64,000 bases of DNA, from positions 3,100,001 through 3,164,000 of the forward strand of contig NZ_JBEPOO010000001.1 of assembly GCF_040546815.1 (NCBI RefSeq), given 5' to 3'. This document shows, piece after piece, positions 34,797-44,303 of the stretch. Numbering within the stretch: position 1 is the stretch's first letter; each line of letters begins with the position of its first letter. The notes under the pieces were generated by a model that saw only the letters and a program-made list of their open reading frames with translations, was not told the origin of the DNA and did not search any database. A program made the translations under genes and the position numbers. The DNA is from Devosia sp. 2618 (GTDB lineage Bacteria; Pseudomonadota; Alphaproteobacteria; Rhizobiales; Devosiaceae).

Positions 34797-36206
34797 ATGA
34801 GTGATTTCCGACCATCCCGACAGCATGAGAGCCTGGGCGACGCCTTCTTTGACCGCGTCGCACCGGCCGATTTTCCGCAGACCATTTTGCGTCACCGCGA
34901 CCAGCGCTGGGCCAGGCGCATGGGGCTCGATGACCTCAGCGACGCTGAATGGATCGAGCATTTCGGACGCTTCGCGCCACTGCCCGGCTCGCTGCCGCAG
35001 CCGCTGGCGCTGCGCTATCACGGCCACCAGTTCCGCAGCTACAATGCCGATCTGGGCGATGGACGCGGCTTTCTGTTCGCCCAAGGGCATGACCTTGCGG
35101 ATGGCCGCCTGCTCGATTTCGGCACCAAGGGCTCGGGCAAGACGCCCTGGTCGCGCGGCGGCGATGGGAAGCTCACGCTCAAGGGCGGCGTCCGCGAAGT
35201 GCTGGCCACCGAAATGCTGGAAGCGCTGGGCGTTTATACCTCCAAAAGCTTTTCGCTGATCGAAACCGGCGAAAACCTCCATCGGGGCGACGAGCCCTCC
35301 CCCACCCGCTCGTCAGTGCTGGTCCGGCTCAGCCACAGCCATATCCGCGTCGGCAGTTTCCAGCGGTTGGCCTATCTCGAAGACAATGACGGGCTTGCGA
35401 CGCTGCTCGATTATGCAATCGCCAATTACTATCCCGAGCTGACCAGCGCTCGCGACAAACCGGCTGCGTTCCTTGAAGCCGTAGTCGGCAATGTCGCCCG
35501 CCTTGGCGCACAATGGACCGCTGCCGGTTTCGTGCATGGCGTGCTCAACACAGACAATATCAACGTCACCGGCGAGAGCTTCGACTACGGCCCGTGGCGG
35601 TTCCTGCCGGTTTATGACCCCGATTTCACCGCCGCCTATTTTGACGAAACCGGGCTCTATAGTTTTGGTCGTCAGCCCGACACGCTGGCCTGGAACCTGA
35701 CGCGGCTGGCCGAATGCCTGTTGCCGCTGTCGAGCATCGAGGCACTGGAGCCTGCGCTCAACACCATCTGGCCGACGTTCCGCGCCGAACTTCCCCGGCA
35801 GATGCTGCGCCGTCTCGGCCTCAAGCCGCGTGACACGGAGGCCGATGGCGTCTTCATCACCGAGGTCTTCGGCTTCCTGTCGGCCAGCAAAGCGCCCTAC
35901 GAGCAGTTTTTCTTCGACTGGCGCGGTGGCGGCCTTAGCGCCGAACGCGCCGCGCGCAGCCCGTCCGCATCACTCTATGCCAGCGATGCCTTCCGCGCCG
36001 TGGCCGATGGCTTGGAGCAATACGGCCCGGCCGACGACCTCAATCTGGGTCACCCCTATTTTGCGCGCAGCACACCGCGCACCATGCTGATCGAGGATGT
36101 CGAGGCGATCTGGGCCCCAATCGCCGAAAGCGATGACTGGAGCGTGTTCCACGCCGCGCTTGCCGACATTGCGCAGATGCGCGATGCCTATTCCATCGTG
36201 CCTTGA
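34797..36206 (+). CDS. selO: Protein adenylyltransferase SelO (YdiU/UPF0061)
   Basis: A 469-residue pseudokinase-fold enzyme that transfers AMP to Ser/Thr/Tyr of target proteins. Visible marks are RYHGHQF, the nucleotide-binding KGSGKTPWSRGGDGK, RTSSVLVR-type segments and the catalytic/metal loop GVLNTDNINVTGESFDYGPW. The C-terminus (DAYSIVP) lacks the terminal selenocysteine or cysteine region found in many members. The start ATG 34797 lies immediately downstream of the divergent HAD gene's promoter region. It is followed 10 bp later by the carbonic anhydrase gene, probably in one operon. Confidence 0.93.
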   Translation: MSDFRPSRQHESLGDAFFDRVAPADFPQTILRHRDQRWARRMGLDDLSDAEWIEHFGRFAPLPGSLPQPLALRYHGHQFRSYNADLGDGRGFLFAQGHDLADGRLLDFGTKGSGKTPWSRGGDGKLTLKGGVREVLATEMLEALGVYTSKSFSLIETGENLHRGDEPSPTRSSVLVRLSHSHIRVGSFQRLAYLEDNDGLATLLDYAIANYYPELTSARDKPAAFLEAVVGNVARLGAQWTAAGFVHGVLNTDNINVTGESFDYGPWRFLPVYDPDFTAAYFDETGLYSFGRQPDTLAWNLTRLAECLLPLSSIEALEPALNTIWPTFRAELPRQMLRRLGLKPRDTEADGVFITEVFGFLSASKAPYEQFFFDWRGGGLSAERAARSPSASLYASDAFRAVADGLEQYGPADDLNLGHPYFARSTPRTMLIEDVEAIWAPIAESDDWSVFHAALADIAQMRDAYSIVP

Positions 36207-36216
36207 GGAGGTTCCC

Positions 36217-36771
36217 ATGCCCATTTACGCCCTGGACGGTACTGCGCCCACAGTCCACCCCGATATCGGCTGGATCGCCCCGACGGCGGTGCTGGTCGGC
36301 GATATTGTCGTCGGTCCTGAGGCGGGCATCTGGTTTGGCGTCGTGGCGCGCGGCGATATCGAGCGCATCACCATCGGTGCGCGCACTAATGTGCAGGAAA
36401 ACTGCGTGCTGCATACCGATAGCGGTTATCCGCTGGTGATCGGCGACAATTGCACCATTGGCCATAGCGCTATCGTGCATGGGTGCACCATTGGCGACAA
36501 CACGCTGATTGGCATGGGCGCGACGGTGCTCAATGGCGCCAAGATCGGGAAGAACTGCCTGATCGGCGCCAATGCCCTGATCACCGAAAACAAGGTGATC
36601 CCCGACAATTCCATGGTGCTCGGTTCGCCCGGCAAGGTGGTGCGCCAGATCGACGACGAGGGCGAAAAAGCTCTCGCCGCCTCGGCCGAGCGTTACGTCC
36701 GCAATGCCAAGCGCTTCGCTTCTGGGCTGGTGGACATTACGGGGCGGCTGAACGATTTCGAACCGGCCTAG
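36217..36771 (+). CDS. Gamma-class carbonic anhydrase-like protein
   Basis: A 184-residue left-handed beta-helix protein made of hexapeptide repeats (for example VIGDNCTIGHSAIVHGCTIGDN). Zinc-ligand histidines are in NCVLHTDSG and GHSAIVHG. The family includes YrdA/CaiE and bacterial gamma-carbonic anhydrases. It starts at ATG 36217 with a strong GAGGAGG upstream that overlaps the selO stop, so the two genes are coupled. Confidence 0.92.
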   Translation: MPIYALDGTAPTVHPDIGWIAPTAVLVGDIVVGPEAGIWFGVVARGDIERITIGARTNVQENCVLHTDSGYPLVIGDNCTIGHSAIVHGCTIGDNTLIGMGATVLNGAKIGKNCLIGANALITENKVIPDNSMVLGSPGKVVRQIDDEGEKALAASAERYVRNAKRFASGLVDITGRLNDFEPA

Positions 36772-36858
36772 GTCGAACTTCGCGTTTGCTTTTTGCGCGA
36801 GCCCCCGCCAATCTCGCTTTTGACTGTCCGGTCAAAAAACGAGAGGCAGCGGGAGCCG

Positions 36859-38391
36859 ATGCAAAAGATCATTGCTGAACTGGAAGACAAGCGCGCGCAG
36901 GCCCGGCTGGGCGGCGGGCAAAAGCGGATCGATACCCAGCACGGCAAAGGCAAGCTCACCGCCCGCGAGCGGCTCGATGTGCTGCTCGATCCCGGCTCGT
37001 TCGAAGAATACGATATGTTCGTCACCCACCGGGCGACGGATTTCAACATGGCCGACACCATCATTCCCGGCGACGGCGTCGTCACCGGCTGGGGCACGAT
37101 TGAGGGTCGGCTGGTCTATGTGTTTAGCCAGGACTTTACCGTCTTCGGCGGCTCGCTGAGCGAAACTCACGCCAAGAAAATCTGCAAGATCATGGACCTG
37201 GCGCTGCAAAACGGCGCGCCAGTGATAGGGCTCAACGATTCAGGCGGCGCGCGCATCCAGGAGGGCGTCGCCTCGCTGGGCGGTTACGCCGACGTGTTCT
37301 GGCGCAATGTGCAGGCCTCGGGCGCGGTGCCGCAGATCTCGGTCATCATGGGCCCCTGTGCAGGCGGCGCGGTCTATTCGCCGGCCATGACCGACTTCAT
37401 CTACATGGTCAAAGACACCAGTTATATGTTCGTAACCGGCCCTGACGTGGTCAAGACCGTGACCAATGAGAGCGTCACGCAGGAAGAACTCGGCGGCGCC
37501 TCGACCCATACCAGGATTTCCTCGGTCGCCGACGCGGCTTTCGACAATGATATCGAAACCCTGCTCGAAGTGCGGCGCCTCTTCGGCTTCCTGCCGCTTG
37601 CCGCGGGCCAAAAGCCGCCCCGCCTGCCGACGCATGACCCGATCGACCGCAGCGACAACAGCCTCGACACCATCATCCCCGATAGCGCCAACAAGCCCTA
37701 TGACATGCGCGAAGTGATCGAGAAGGTCGCCGACGAGGGCGACTTCCTCGAAATCCAGAAGGATCATGCCGGCAATATCCTGTGCGGTTTCATCCGCCTC
37801 GATGGCCATCCGGTCGGTGTCGTCGCTAATCAGCCGCTGGCGCTGGCGGGATGTCTCGACATCAACGCCTCTAAGAAAGCCGCGCGCTTTATCCGCTTCT
37901 GCGACAGTTTTGAAATCCCGATCCTCACCTTTGTCGACGTGCCCGGCTTCCTGCCCGGCGTGGCGCAGGAATATGGCGGCATCATCAAGCATGGCGCCAA
38001 GCTGCTGTTTGCCTATGCCGAAGCCAGCGTGCCACTGGTCACCGTCATCACCCGCAAGGCCTATGGCGGCGCCTATGACGTGATGGCGTCCAAGCACATC
38101 AAGGCCGACGTCAATTATGCCTGGCCGTCAGCCGAGATCGCCGTGATGGGCGCCAAGGGCGCGACGGAAATCCTCTATCGCTCCGAACTGGGCGACAAGG
38201 AAAAGATCGCCAAGCGTACCGCCGACTATGAAGCCCGCTTCGCCAACCCGTTCGTTGCCGCCGAACGCGGCTTCATCGACGACGTCATCATGCCCCACGG
38301 CACCAGACGCCGCGTCATCCGCGCCTTCTCGACGCTGCGCCACAAAACGCACAGCATGCCCAAGAAGAAGCACGACAATATTCCGTTGTGA
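36859..38391 (+). CDS. pccB: Propionyl-CoA carboxylase beta subunit (carboxyltransferase)
   Basis: A 510-residue biotin-dependent carboxyltransferase that moves CO2 from biotin to propionyl-CoA, making methylmalonyl-CoA. It has the N-terminal [21 protein letters not shown] and the oxyanion-hole motifs [12 protein letters not shown] and [12 protein letters not shown], with the second half [10 protein letters not shown] and GGAYDVM. The start at 36859 ([10 protein letters not shown]) is chosen over the longer frame from 36793 because similarity starts there. It is the first gene of the propionate operon. Confidence 0.94.
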   Translation: MQKIIAELEDKRAQARLGGGQKRIDTQHGKGKLTARERLDVLLDPGSFEEYDMFVTHRATDFNMADTIIPGDGVVTGWGTIEGRLVYVFSQDFTVFGGSLSETHAKKICKIMDLALQNGAPVIGLNDSGGARIQEGVASLGGYADVFWRNVQASGAVPQISVIMGPCAGGAVYSPAMTDFIYMVKDTSYMFVTGPDVVKTVTNESVTQEELGGASTHTRISSVADAAFDNDIETLLEVRRLFGFLPLAAGQKPPRLPTHDPIDRSDNSLDTIIPDSANKPYDMREVIEKVADEGDFLEIQKDHAGNILCGFIRLDGHPVGVVANQPLALAGCLDINASKKAARFIRFCDSFEIPILTFVDVPGFLPGVAQEYGGIIKHGAKLLFAYAEASVPLVTVITRKAYGGAYDVMASKHIKADVNYAWPSAEIAVMGAKGATEILYRSELGDKEKIAKRTADYEARFANPFVAAERGFIDDVIMPHGTRRRVIRAFSTLRHKTHSMPKKKHDNIPL

Positions 38392-38417
38392 GGGTTGTTC
38401 GGAAATGGACCCAACAT

Positions 38418-38546
38418 ACCCCCACCCCTGTCCCCTCCCCACAAGGGGGAGGGAGACGATGGAGCCGCAAAGGCTGAGCATGTGGATACGAAGACTGGTC
38501 GAGAGGGTCTCCCTCCCCCTTGTGGGGAGGGGACAGGGGTGGGGGT
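38418..38546. repeat. 129-bp element with 40-bp perfect inverted arms
   Basis: The left arm 38418-38457 and the right arm 38507-38546 are exact reverse complements over 40 bp, around a 49-bp centre. Each arm itself holds a CCCTCCCC...GGGGGAGGG palindrome. It lies between the pccB stop and the DUF559 gene start. It could be a miniature mobile or REP-type element, and the DUF559 gene's TTG start begins right after the right arm. Confidence 0.8.
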
Positions 38547-38547
38547 C

Positions 38548-38889
38548 TTGAACATAGAACGAGCGCGCCAACTGCGTCGGGATGCGACAGGTCCCGAACG
38601 GGAGATGTGGCGCCTGCTCTATCCGCTTCGACAGATCCACAACTTCCGCCGTCAGGTACCGCTGGGTCCTTACTTCCTGGATTTTGCGTGTCATAGTCTA
38701 AAGCTGGCAATCGAGATTGATGGCGATACGCATGGTTCCGAGCAGGCCATGTATTATGACGCAGCGCGCACGCGCTTCATTGAAACGCAAGGTTACCGTG
38801 TGCTTCGCTTCACCAATGATGACGTCTTGAATAACGCTGAAGGCGTGTTCGACACACTTGCGCGTGCCATTGAGGAAACCGCTCCATGA
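38548..38889 (+). CDS. DUF559 (endonuclease-fold) protein inside the pcc operon
   Basis: A 113-residue protein of the DUF559 family, a Vsr/restriction-endonuclease-like fold. It shows RARQLRRDATGPEREMWRLL, NFRRQVPLGPYFLDFAC and AIEIDGDTH with conserved Asp/Glu, and GYRVLRFTNDDVLNN. A TTG codon at 38548 is the likely start; the open frame runs further upstream through the inverted-repeat element, where coding is implausible. Its stop overlaps the pccA start by four bases (ATGA). It is probably an inserted passenger in the propionate operon. The biological role is unknown. Confidence 0.8.
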   Translation: MNIERARQLRRDATGPEREMWRLLYPLRQIHNFRRQVPLGPYFLDFACHSLKLAIEIDGDTHGSEQAMYYDAARTRFIETQGYRVLRFTNDDVLNNAEGVFDTLARAIEETAP

Positions 38890-40853
38890 TCACCAAACTC
38901 CTCATCGCCAACCGAGGCGAGATTGCTTGTCGGGTTATCAAGACCGCCAAGAAGATGGGCATTGCAACGGTCGCGGTTTATTCCGATGCCGACCGGGAAG
39001 CGCTGCATGTGCGGATGGCGGACGAGGCGGTGCATATCGGGCCGTCGCCTGCGAAGGACTCATACCTCCAGATCGACAAGATCATCGCTGCCTGCAAGCA
39101 GACTGGCGCGCAGGCGGTGCATCCGGGCTATGGATTCCTCAGCGAAAACCCCAAATTCGCCGAGGCGCTGGCGGCGGCCGGAATAATTTTCGTCGGACCG
39201 CCGGTCAAGGCCATCGAGGCGATGGGCGACAAGATCACGTCCAAAAAGCTCGCGGCCGAGGCCGGTGTGTCGACCGTGCCCGGCCATATGGGCCTGATCG
39301 ACGACGCCGAACACGCGGTGACTATTTCGAAATCCATCGGCTATCCGGTGATGATCAAGGCGTCGGCGGGCGGCGGCGGCAAGGGCATGCGCATCGCGTG
39401 GAACGATGCCGAGGCGCGCGAGGGTTTCGAGCGCTCCAAGTCCGAGGCCGCGTCATCTTTCGGTGATGACCGAATCTTCATCGAAAAATTCGTCACCGAG
39501 CCGCGCCATATCGAGATCCAGCTGATCGGCGATGCCCATGGCAATGTGCTCTATCTCAACGAGCGCGAATGCTCGATCCAGCGCCGCAACCAGAAGGTGA
39601 TCGAAGAGGCGCCCTCTCCCTTCCTCGATGACGCCACGCGCAAGGCCATGGGCGAGCAGTCCGTCGCCCTGGCCAAGGCAGTTGGCTATACCAGCGCCGG
39701 CACGGTGGAATTTATCGTCGACAAGGACCGCAAATTCTATTTCCTCGAAATGAACACAAGGCTGCAGGTCGAGCATCCGGTGACCGAGCTGATCACCGGC
39801 CTCGATCTCGTCGAACTGATGCTGCGCGTCGCCAATGGCGAGAAACTGCCGCTCACCCAGGATCAGGTGCAGCGCAATGGCTGGGCCATCGAGAGCCGGC
39901 TCTACGCCGAAGATCCCTACCGCAATTTTTTGCCATCTACCGGGCGGTTGACGCGTTACCGGCCGCCTGCAGAAACCGCCACTGTCCGCAACGATACCGG
40001 CGTGTTCGAAGGCGGCGAAATCTCCACTTTCTACGACCCGATGATCGCCAAGCTCTGCACCTGGGCGCCGACGCGCATCGAGGCGATTGATGCCATGGCC
40101 GTTGCGCTCGACAGTTTCGAGGTCGAAGGCGTCGGCAACAATCTGCCATTCCTGTCCGCCGTCATGGAGCAGGATCGCTTCCGCGAGGGCAGGCTTACCA
40201 CTGGCTATATCGCCGAAGAATTCCCCGAGGGTTTTCACGGCGCGACATTGAGCGATGCGCACCAGCTCGACGTCGTGGCCGCCGCCGCCATCATGATGGC
40301 CCGCCGCGAGCAACGCCGCACCGGCGCGGTGACGGAAACGCATTGGCACGTGCAGAATGGCGACGCAGCCACGGCCGTTTCGTTGCACCAGCAGGGCCCG
40401 GAAACCGTTGTCGATGTCGGCTGGCACAGCGAGGCAGCGCATCTGCACTGGCAGCCGGGCGATCACACGGCAAAGCTGGACTGGTCCGATGGCCGTTCCG
40501 TCGTGCTCAAGGTCACGCCCACCACCTCTGGCTTCCGCATCCGCTATCGCGGCGCGGACCTCAAGCTGCAGGTGCTGCGCCCCCACATCGCGGCACTGTT
40601 GCCACACATGCCGATCAAAGTCCCGCCCGACATGAGCCGCTTCCTGCTGTGCCCCATGCCGGGGCAGGTGGTGCGCATCGATGTGGCGGAAGGCGATATC
40701 GTTGAGGATGGGCAGACGCTGGCCATCGTCGAAGCCATGAAGATGGAAAATGTGCTAAAAGCCGAAAAGCGCGCGCGGGTCAGCAAGGTGCATGCCGCGC
40801 CCGGCGTGGTGCTGGCGGTGGATCAGGTCATCCTCGAGTTTGAGGCTTTGTAA
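38886..40853 (+). CDS. pccA: Propionyl-CoA carboxylase alpha subunit (biotin carboxylase + BCCP)
   Basis: A 655-residue protein. The N-terminal ATP-grasp biotin carboxylase ([20 protein letters not shown], then [15 protein letters not shown] and [14 protein letters not shown]) is followed by the BT linker region. The C-terminal biotinyl domain has Lys619 in VEAMKMENV. It carboxylates biotin with ATP and bicarbonate for PccB. The start ATG 38886 overlaps the DUF559 stop, and its stop overlaps the mutase start, indicating translational coupling. Confidence 0.96.
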   Translation: MITKLLIANRGEIACRVIKTAKKMGIATVAVYSDADREALHVRMADEAVHIGPSPAKDSYLQIDKIIAACKQTGAQAVHPGYGFLSENPKFAEALAAAGIIFVGPPVKAIEAMGDKITSKKLAAEAGVSTVPGHMGLIDDAEHAVTISKSIGYPVMIKASAGGGGKGMRIAWNDAEAREGFERSKSEAASSFGDDRIFIEKFVTEPRHIEIQLIGDAHGNVLYLNERECSIQRRNQKVIEEAPSPFLDDATRKAMGEQSVALAKAVGYTSAGTVEFIVDKDRKFYFLEMNTRLQVEHPVTELITGLDLVELMLRVANGEKLPLTQDQVQRNGWAIESRLYAEDPYRNFLPSTGRLTRYRPPAETATVRNDTGVFEGGEISTFYDPMIAKLCTWAPTRIEAIDAMAVALDSFEVEGVGNNLPFLSAVMEQDRFREGRLTTGYIAEEFPEGFHGATLSDAHQLDVVAAAAIMMARREQRRTGAVTETHWHVQNGDAATAVSLHQQGPETVVDVGWHSEAAHLHWQPGDHTAKLDWSDGRSVVLKVTPTTSGFRIRYRGADLKLQVLRPHIAALLPHMPIKVPPDMSRFLLCPMPGQVVRIDVAEGDIVEDGQTLAIVEAMKMENVLKAEKRARVSKVHAAPGVVLAVDQVILEFEAL

Positions 40854-42973
40854 TGAACGACAAGGCCAACTTCGCCCATTGGGCCACGCTCGCTCAAAAG
40901 GAACTCCGCGACACCCCCTTGTCCGCCCTTGATCGCGACTATGGCGGCATCCCGGTCAAGCCGGTCTATTTCGGCGATGATCCTGAAATCCCGGGCATCG
41001 AGCCATTCACGCGCGGCGTGCGCGCCACGATGTATGCCAACCGGCCCTGGACCATTCGGCAATATGCCGGCTTCTCGACGGCCCGCGAATCCAACGCCTT
41101 TTACCGGCAGGCGCTCGCCAAGGGGCAGAAGGGCCTGTCCGTCGCCTTCGATCTTGCGACCCATCGCGGCTATGACAGCGATCATCCGCGCGTCGTGGGC
41201 GATGTCGGCAAGGCCGGTGTCGCCATCGACAGTGTAGAGGATATGAAGATCCTGTTCGACGGTATTCCGCTCGATCAGATGAGTGTTTCGATGACCATGA
41301 ATGGCGCCGTCATTCCGGTGCTGGCCATGTTCATCGTCGCGGCCGAGGAGCAGGGTGTGCCGCAGGCCAAGCTCGACGGGACCATCCAGAACGACATCCT
41401 CAAGGAGTTCATGGTCCGCAACACTTATATCTATCCGCCCGAGCCCTCGATGCGGATCATCGGCGACATCATCGCCCACACCGCGGAGCATATGCCTAAG
41501 TTCAACTCGATCTCGATCTCGGGCTATCACATGCATGAGGCCGGGGCGACGGCGGTGCAGGAGCTGGCCTATACACTGGCCGACGGCATGGAATATGTCC
41601 GCGCGGCGCAGGCCAAGGGGCTCGATATCGACGCCTTTGCCGGGCGGCTAAGCTTCTTTTTCGGCATCGGCATGAACTTCTTTCTCGAAGTCTCAAAGCT
41701 GCGCGCGGCGCGCCAGCTGTGGAGCGAGATCATGACCGGGCTCGGCGCCAAAGATGCGCGCAGTAAGATGCTGCGCACCCATTGCCAGACCTCGGGCGTG
41801 TCGCTGACCGAGCAGGACCCGCATAACAACGTCATTCGCACCACCATCGAAGCGCTTGCCGCGACGCTGGGGGGCACGCAGAGCCTCCACACCAATTCGT
41901 TCGATGAGGCCATCGCGCTGCCGACCGAATTTTCGAGCCGGCTCGCCCGCAATACCCAACTTATCCTGCAGCATGAATCGCGCATCACCGATGTCGTCGA
42001 CCCGCTAGGCGGCTCCTATTATGTGGAAGCGCTGACCAGCCAATTGGTCGAAGGCGCGCGCGCTTTGATCGGCGACGCCGAAGCGCAGGGCGGCATGACC
42101 AAGGCGGTGCAGTCTGGCGCGCCAAAGCTTGAAATCGAACGCGCGGCAGCCTTGCGCCAGGCGCGGGTGGATCGCGGCGAGGATGTCATCGTCGGGGTCA
42201 ACCGCTATCGGCTGGATACCGAGGACGGCATCGAAGTGCGCGAGATCGACAATGCCAAAGTGCGCGTGGAACAGGTCGCGCAATTGCAGCGCATCAGGGC
42301 CAGCCGCGATGAGGCCAAGTGCCAGTCCATGCTCGACGCTTTGCGCGAGTTTGCGGCCAAGGACGAAGGCAATCTGCTCGAAGCGGCCATTGAAGCGGCC
42401 CGCGCGCGCGCCACGCTGGGCGAGATCAGCCAGGCGATGGAAGATATGTTTGGTCGCCACTCCGCCGTCACGCGCGTCATTTCCGGCGTCTATGCTGGGG
42501 GCTACGAAGGCGACCCCGAATTTGCCGCTATCGTTGGGCGCATCGACAGTTTCAAGGCGGCACGCGGCCGCGCACCATCCATTTTCATCGCCAAGATGGG
42601 CCAGGACGGGCACGACCGCGGCGCCAAGATCATCGCATCCGCCTTTGCCGATCTCGGATTTACCGTCCATATGGGCGACCTGTTCGAAACCGCGCCGGAA
42701 GTCGCCGCCCATGTCGATGACTTCAAGGTCGATGCCGTCGGCGTGTCGTCGCTTGCAGCGGGCCACAAGACACTGGTGCCCGAACTGATCGCCGCGCTGC
42801 GAGACCGCGATCTCGGTGAAGTCACTGTCATTGTTGGCGGGGTGATCCCCGAGCAAGACTACGACTTCCTCTATGAGGCGGGCGTTGCCGGCATTTTCGG
42901 CCCCGGCACCAACGTGCTCAGCGCCGCCTTCTCGGTGCTGAATGAAATCGAGGGAAGGCTGAGCAATCGATGA
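40853..42973 (+). CDS. scpA: Methylmalonyl-CoA mutase
   Basis: A 706-residue adenosylcobalamin-dependent mutase that interconverts methylmalonyl-CoA and succinyl-CoA. The N-terminal TIM barrel carries [18 protein letters not shown] and TMNGAVIPV. The C-terminal B12 domain has the DxHxxG motif (Asp585, His587, in [11 protein letters not shown]), [10 protein letters not shown] and [10 protein letters not shown]. It is a single-chain form of normal length. Its stop overlaps the epimerase start. Confidence 0.97.
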   Translation: MNDKANFAHWATLAQKELRDTPLSALDRDYGGIPVKPVYFGDDPEIPGIEPFTRGVRATMYANRPWTIRQYAGFSTARESNAFYRQALAKGQKGLSVAFDLATHRGYDSDHPRVVGDVGKAGVAIDSVEDMKILFDGIPLDQMSVSMTMNGAVIPVLAMFIVAAEEQGVPQAKLDGTIQNDILKEFMVRNTYIYPPEPSMRIIGDIIAHTAEHMPKFNSISISGYHMHEAGATAVQELAYTLADGMEYVRAAQAKGLDIDAFAGRLSFFFGIGMNFFLEVSKLRAARQLWSEIMTGLGAKDARSKMLRTHCQTSGVSLTEQDPHNNVIRTTIEALAATLGGTQSLHTNSFDEAIALPTEFSSRLARNTQLILQHESRITDVVDPLGGSYYVEALTSQLVEGARALIGDAEAQGGMTKAVQSGAPKLEIERAAALRQARVDRGEDVIVGVNRYRLDTEDGIEVREIDNAKVRVEQVAQLQRIRASRDEAKCQSMLDALREFAAKDEGNLLEAAIEAARARATLGEISQAMEDMFGRHSAVTRVISGVYAGGYEGDPEFAAIVGRIDSFKAARGRAPSIFIAKMGQDGHDRGAKIIASAFADLGFTVHMGDLFETAPEVAAHVDDFKVDAVGVSSLAAGHKTLVPELIAALRDRDLGEVTVIVGGVIPEQDYDFLYEAGVAGIFGPGTNVLSAAFSVLNEIEGRLSNR

Positions 42974-43374
42974 TCGGGCGCCTCAATCATATCGCTATTG
43001 CGGTTCCGGATCTGGCGGCGGCGGCGGCCAAGTATCGGGATCTGCTTGGTGCTCATGTCGGCCAGCCGCAGCCGCTCCCCGAGCACGGCGTGACCGTGGT
43101 TTTCATCGATACCGGCAACACCACGGTGGAACTTCTGGAGCCGCTGGGCGAAGGCTCACCCATTGCCGCGTTCCTCGCCAAGAACCCCAATGGCGGCATG
43201 CACCATATGTGTTTTGAGGTTGAGGATATTGCGGTGGCGGCGGCCACGCTGACAGCGGGTGGTGCGCGTGTGCTGGGCGATGGCAGTCCGAAAATCGGTG
43301 CACATGGCAAGCCCGTGCTGTTTGTCCATCCCAAGGATTTTGACGGCACGTTGATTGAACTCGAACAGGTCTGA
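42970..43374 (+). CDS. mce: Methylmalonyl-CoA epimerase
   Basis: A 134-residue vicinal-oxygen-chelate protein with metal ligands in [21 protein letters not shown] and the terminal LIELEQV. It converts the S to the R epimer of methylmalonyl-CoA, linking the carboxylase to the mutase. It is the last gene of the pccB-DUF559-pccA-scpA-mce unit, with an ATGA overlap to the mutase gene. Confidence 0.95.
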   Translation: MIGRLNHIAIAVPDLAAAAAKYRDLLGAHVGQPQPLPEHGVTVVFIDTGNTTVELLEPLGEGSPIAAFLAKNPNGGMHHMCFEVEDIAVAAATLTAGGARVLGDGSPKIGAHGKPVLFVHPKDFDGTLIELEQV

Positions 43375-43384
43375 GCTTCCCTGC

Positions 43385-43421
43385 GCTTTCGTTTGACCCT
43401 AGAATGGCGCCAAACGAAAGC
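43385..43421. promoter_or_regulatory. Perfect 11-bp inverted repeat before the DeoR gene
   Basis: GCTTTCGTTTG (43385-43395) and CAAACGAAAGC (43411-43421) are exact reverse complements, 15 bp apart, ending five bases before the DeoR ATG. TTTCGTTT-type repeats are typical DeoR/GlpR-family operators, so autoregulation is likely. No T-tract follows, so it is not a terminator. Confidence 0.65.
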
Positions 43422-43426
43422 AGATT

Positions 43427-44206
43427 ATGCTCGATACGACACAACGCCACGCAGCCATTCTCGAACTCGCCCGACAGCAGAACCGGGTCACGGTAGATCA
43501 TTTGTCGGCACATTTCGCTGTGTCGGTGCAGACGATCCGCAAGGATCTCAACCAGCTTTGCGATCAGCGACTACTGAGCCGAACGCATGGTGGCGCCACC
43601 CTGCCCTCCGGCGTTGAAAACCTCGAATATGAGGCACGGCGCAGGATTTCCGCTGAGGCCAAGGATGCCATCGGCCGTGCCGCGGCGGCGCTCATTCCCA
43701 ATGACGCATCGCTATTCATCAATATCGGCACGACGACCGAGGCCGTCAGCCAGGCTCTGCTCGATCACGCGGGGCTTCTCGTCGTCACCAACAACATCAA
43801 TGTCGCCAACCGCATGCGGGTCTATCCGCGCTTCGAGGTGGTGATTGCCGGCGGGGTTGTGCGCCCATCGGACGGAGGCATCGTGGGCGACGCGGCCGCC
43901 GGGTTCTTCAGCCAGTTCAAGGTGGACTACGCGATCATCGGCGCGTCTGCTCTCGACGAAGAGGGCGCGCTGCTCGATTACGATTACCGCGAAGTCAAAG
44001 TCGCCCAAGCCATCATCGCCAATGCGCGCCATGTGATCCTTGTCGCCGACCGGGGCAAGTTCCAGCGCTCGGCACCCGTTCGAATTGCCCGCATTGACCA
44101 GATTGGCACCTTCGTGACTGACAATTGTCCATCCGAGGCGTTCCGCGCGCTCTGTCTATCGGCGGGCGTGACATTGATCGAAACTGGGGAAACGACCGGC
44201 CATTAA
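43427..44206 (+). CDS. DeoR/GlpR-family transcriptional regulator
   Basis: A 259-residue regulator. The N-terminal helix-turn-helix is at about 15-55 (VTVDHLSAHFAVSVQTIRKDLNQL, then RTHGGA) and the C-terminal sugar-phosphate sensor domain follows (FINIGTTTEAVSQAL, IAGGVVRPSDGGIVG, ADRGKF). The family usually senses a phosphorylated sugar. The neighbouring genes encode propionate metabolism upstream and a c-di-GMP protein downstream, so the target is unclear beyond likely autoregulation. Confidence 0.93.
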   Translation: MLDTTQRHAAILELARQQNRVTVDHLSAHFAVSVQTIRKDLNQLCDQRLLSRTHGGATLPSGVENLEYEARRRISAEAKDAIGRAAAALIPNDASLFINIGTTTEAVSQALLDHAGLLVVTNNINVANRMRVYPRFEVVIAGGVVRPSDGGIVGDAAAGFFSQFKVDYAIIGASALDEEGALLDYDYREVKVAQAIIANARHVILVADRGKFQRSAPVRIARIDQIGTFVTDNCPSEAFRALCLSAGVTLIETGETTGH

Positions 44207-44303
44207 GAATTTGGTAACGGCCCGTCGGCACCGAAAATCCCCATAAGGCAAAAATTAATCATATTCTTCGTATTGTGCCGTAAGGCCAGAAGGCCTCTGA
44301 AGC

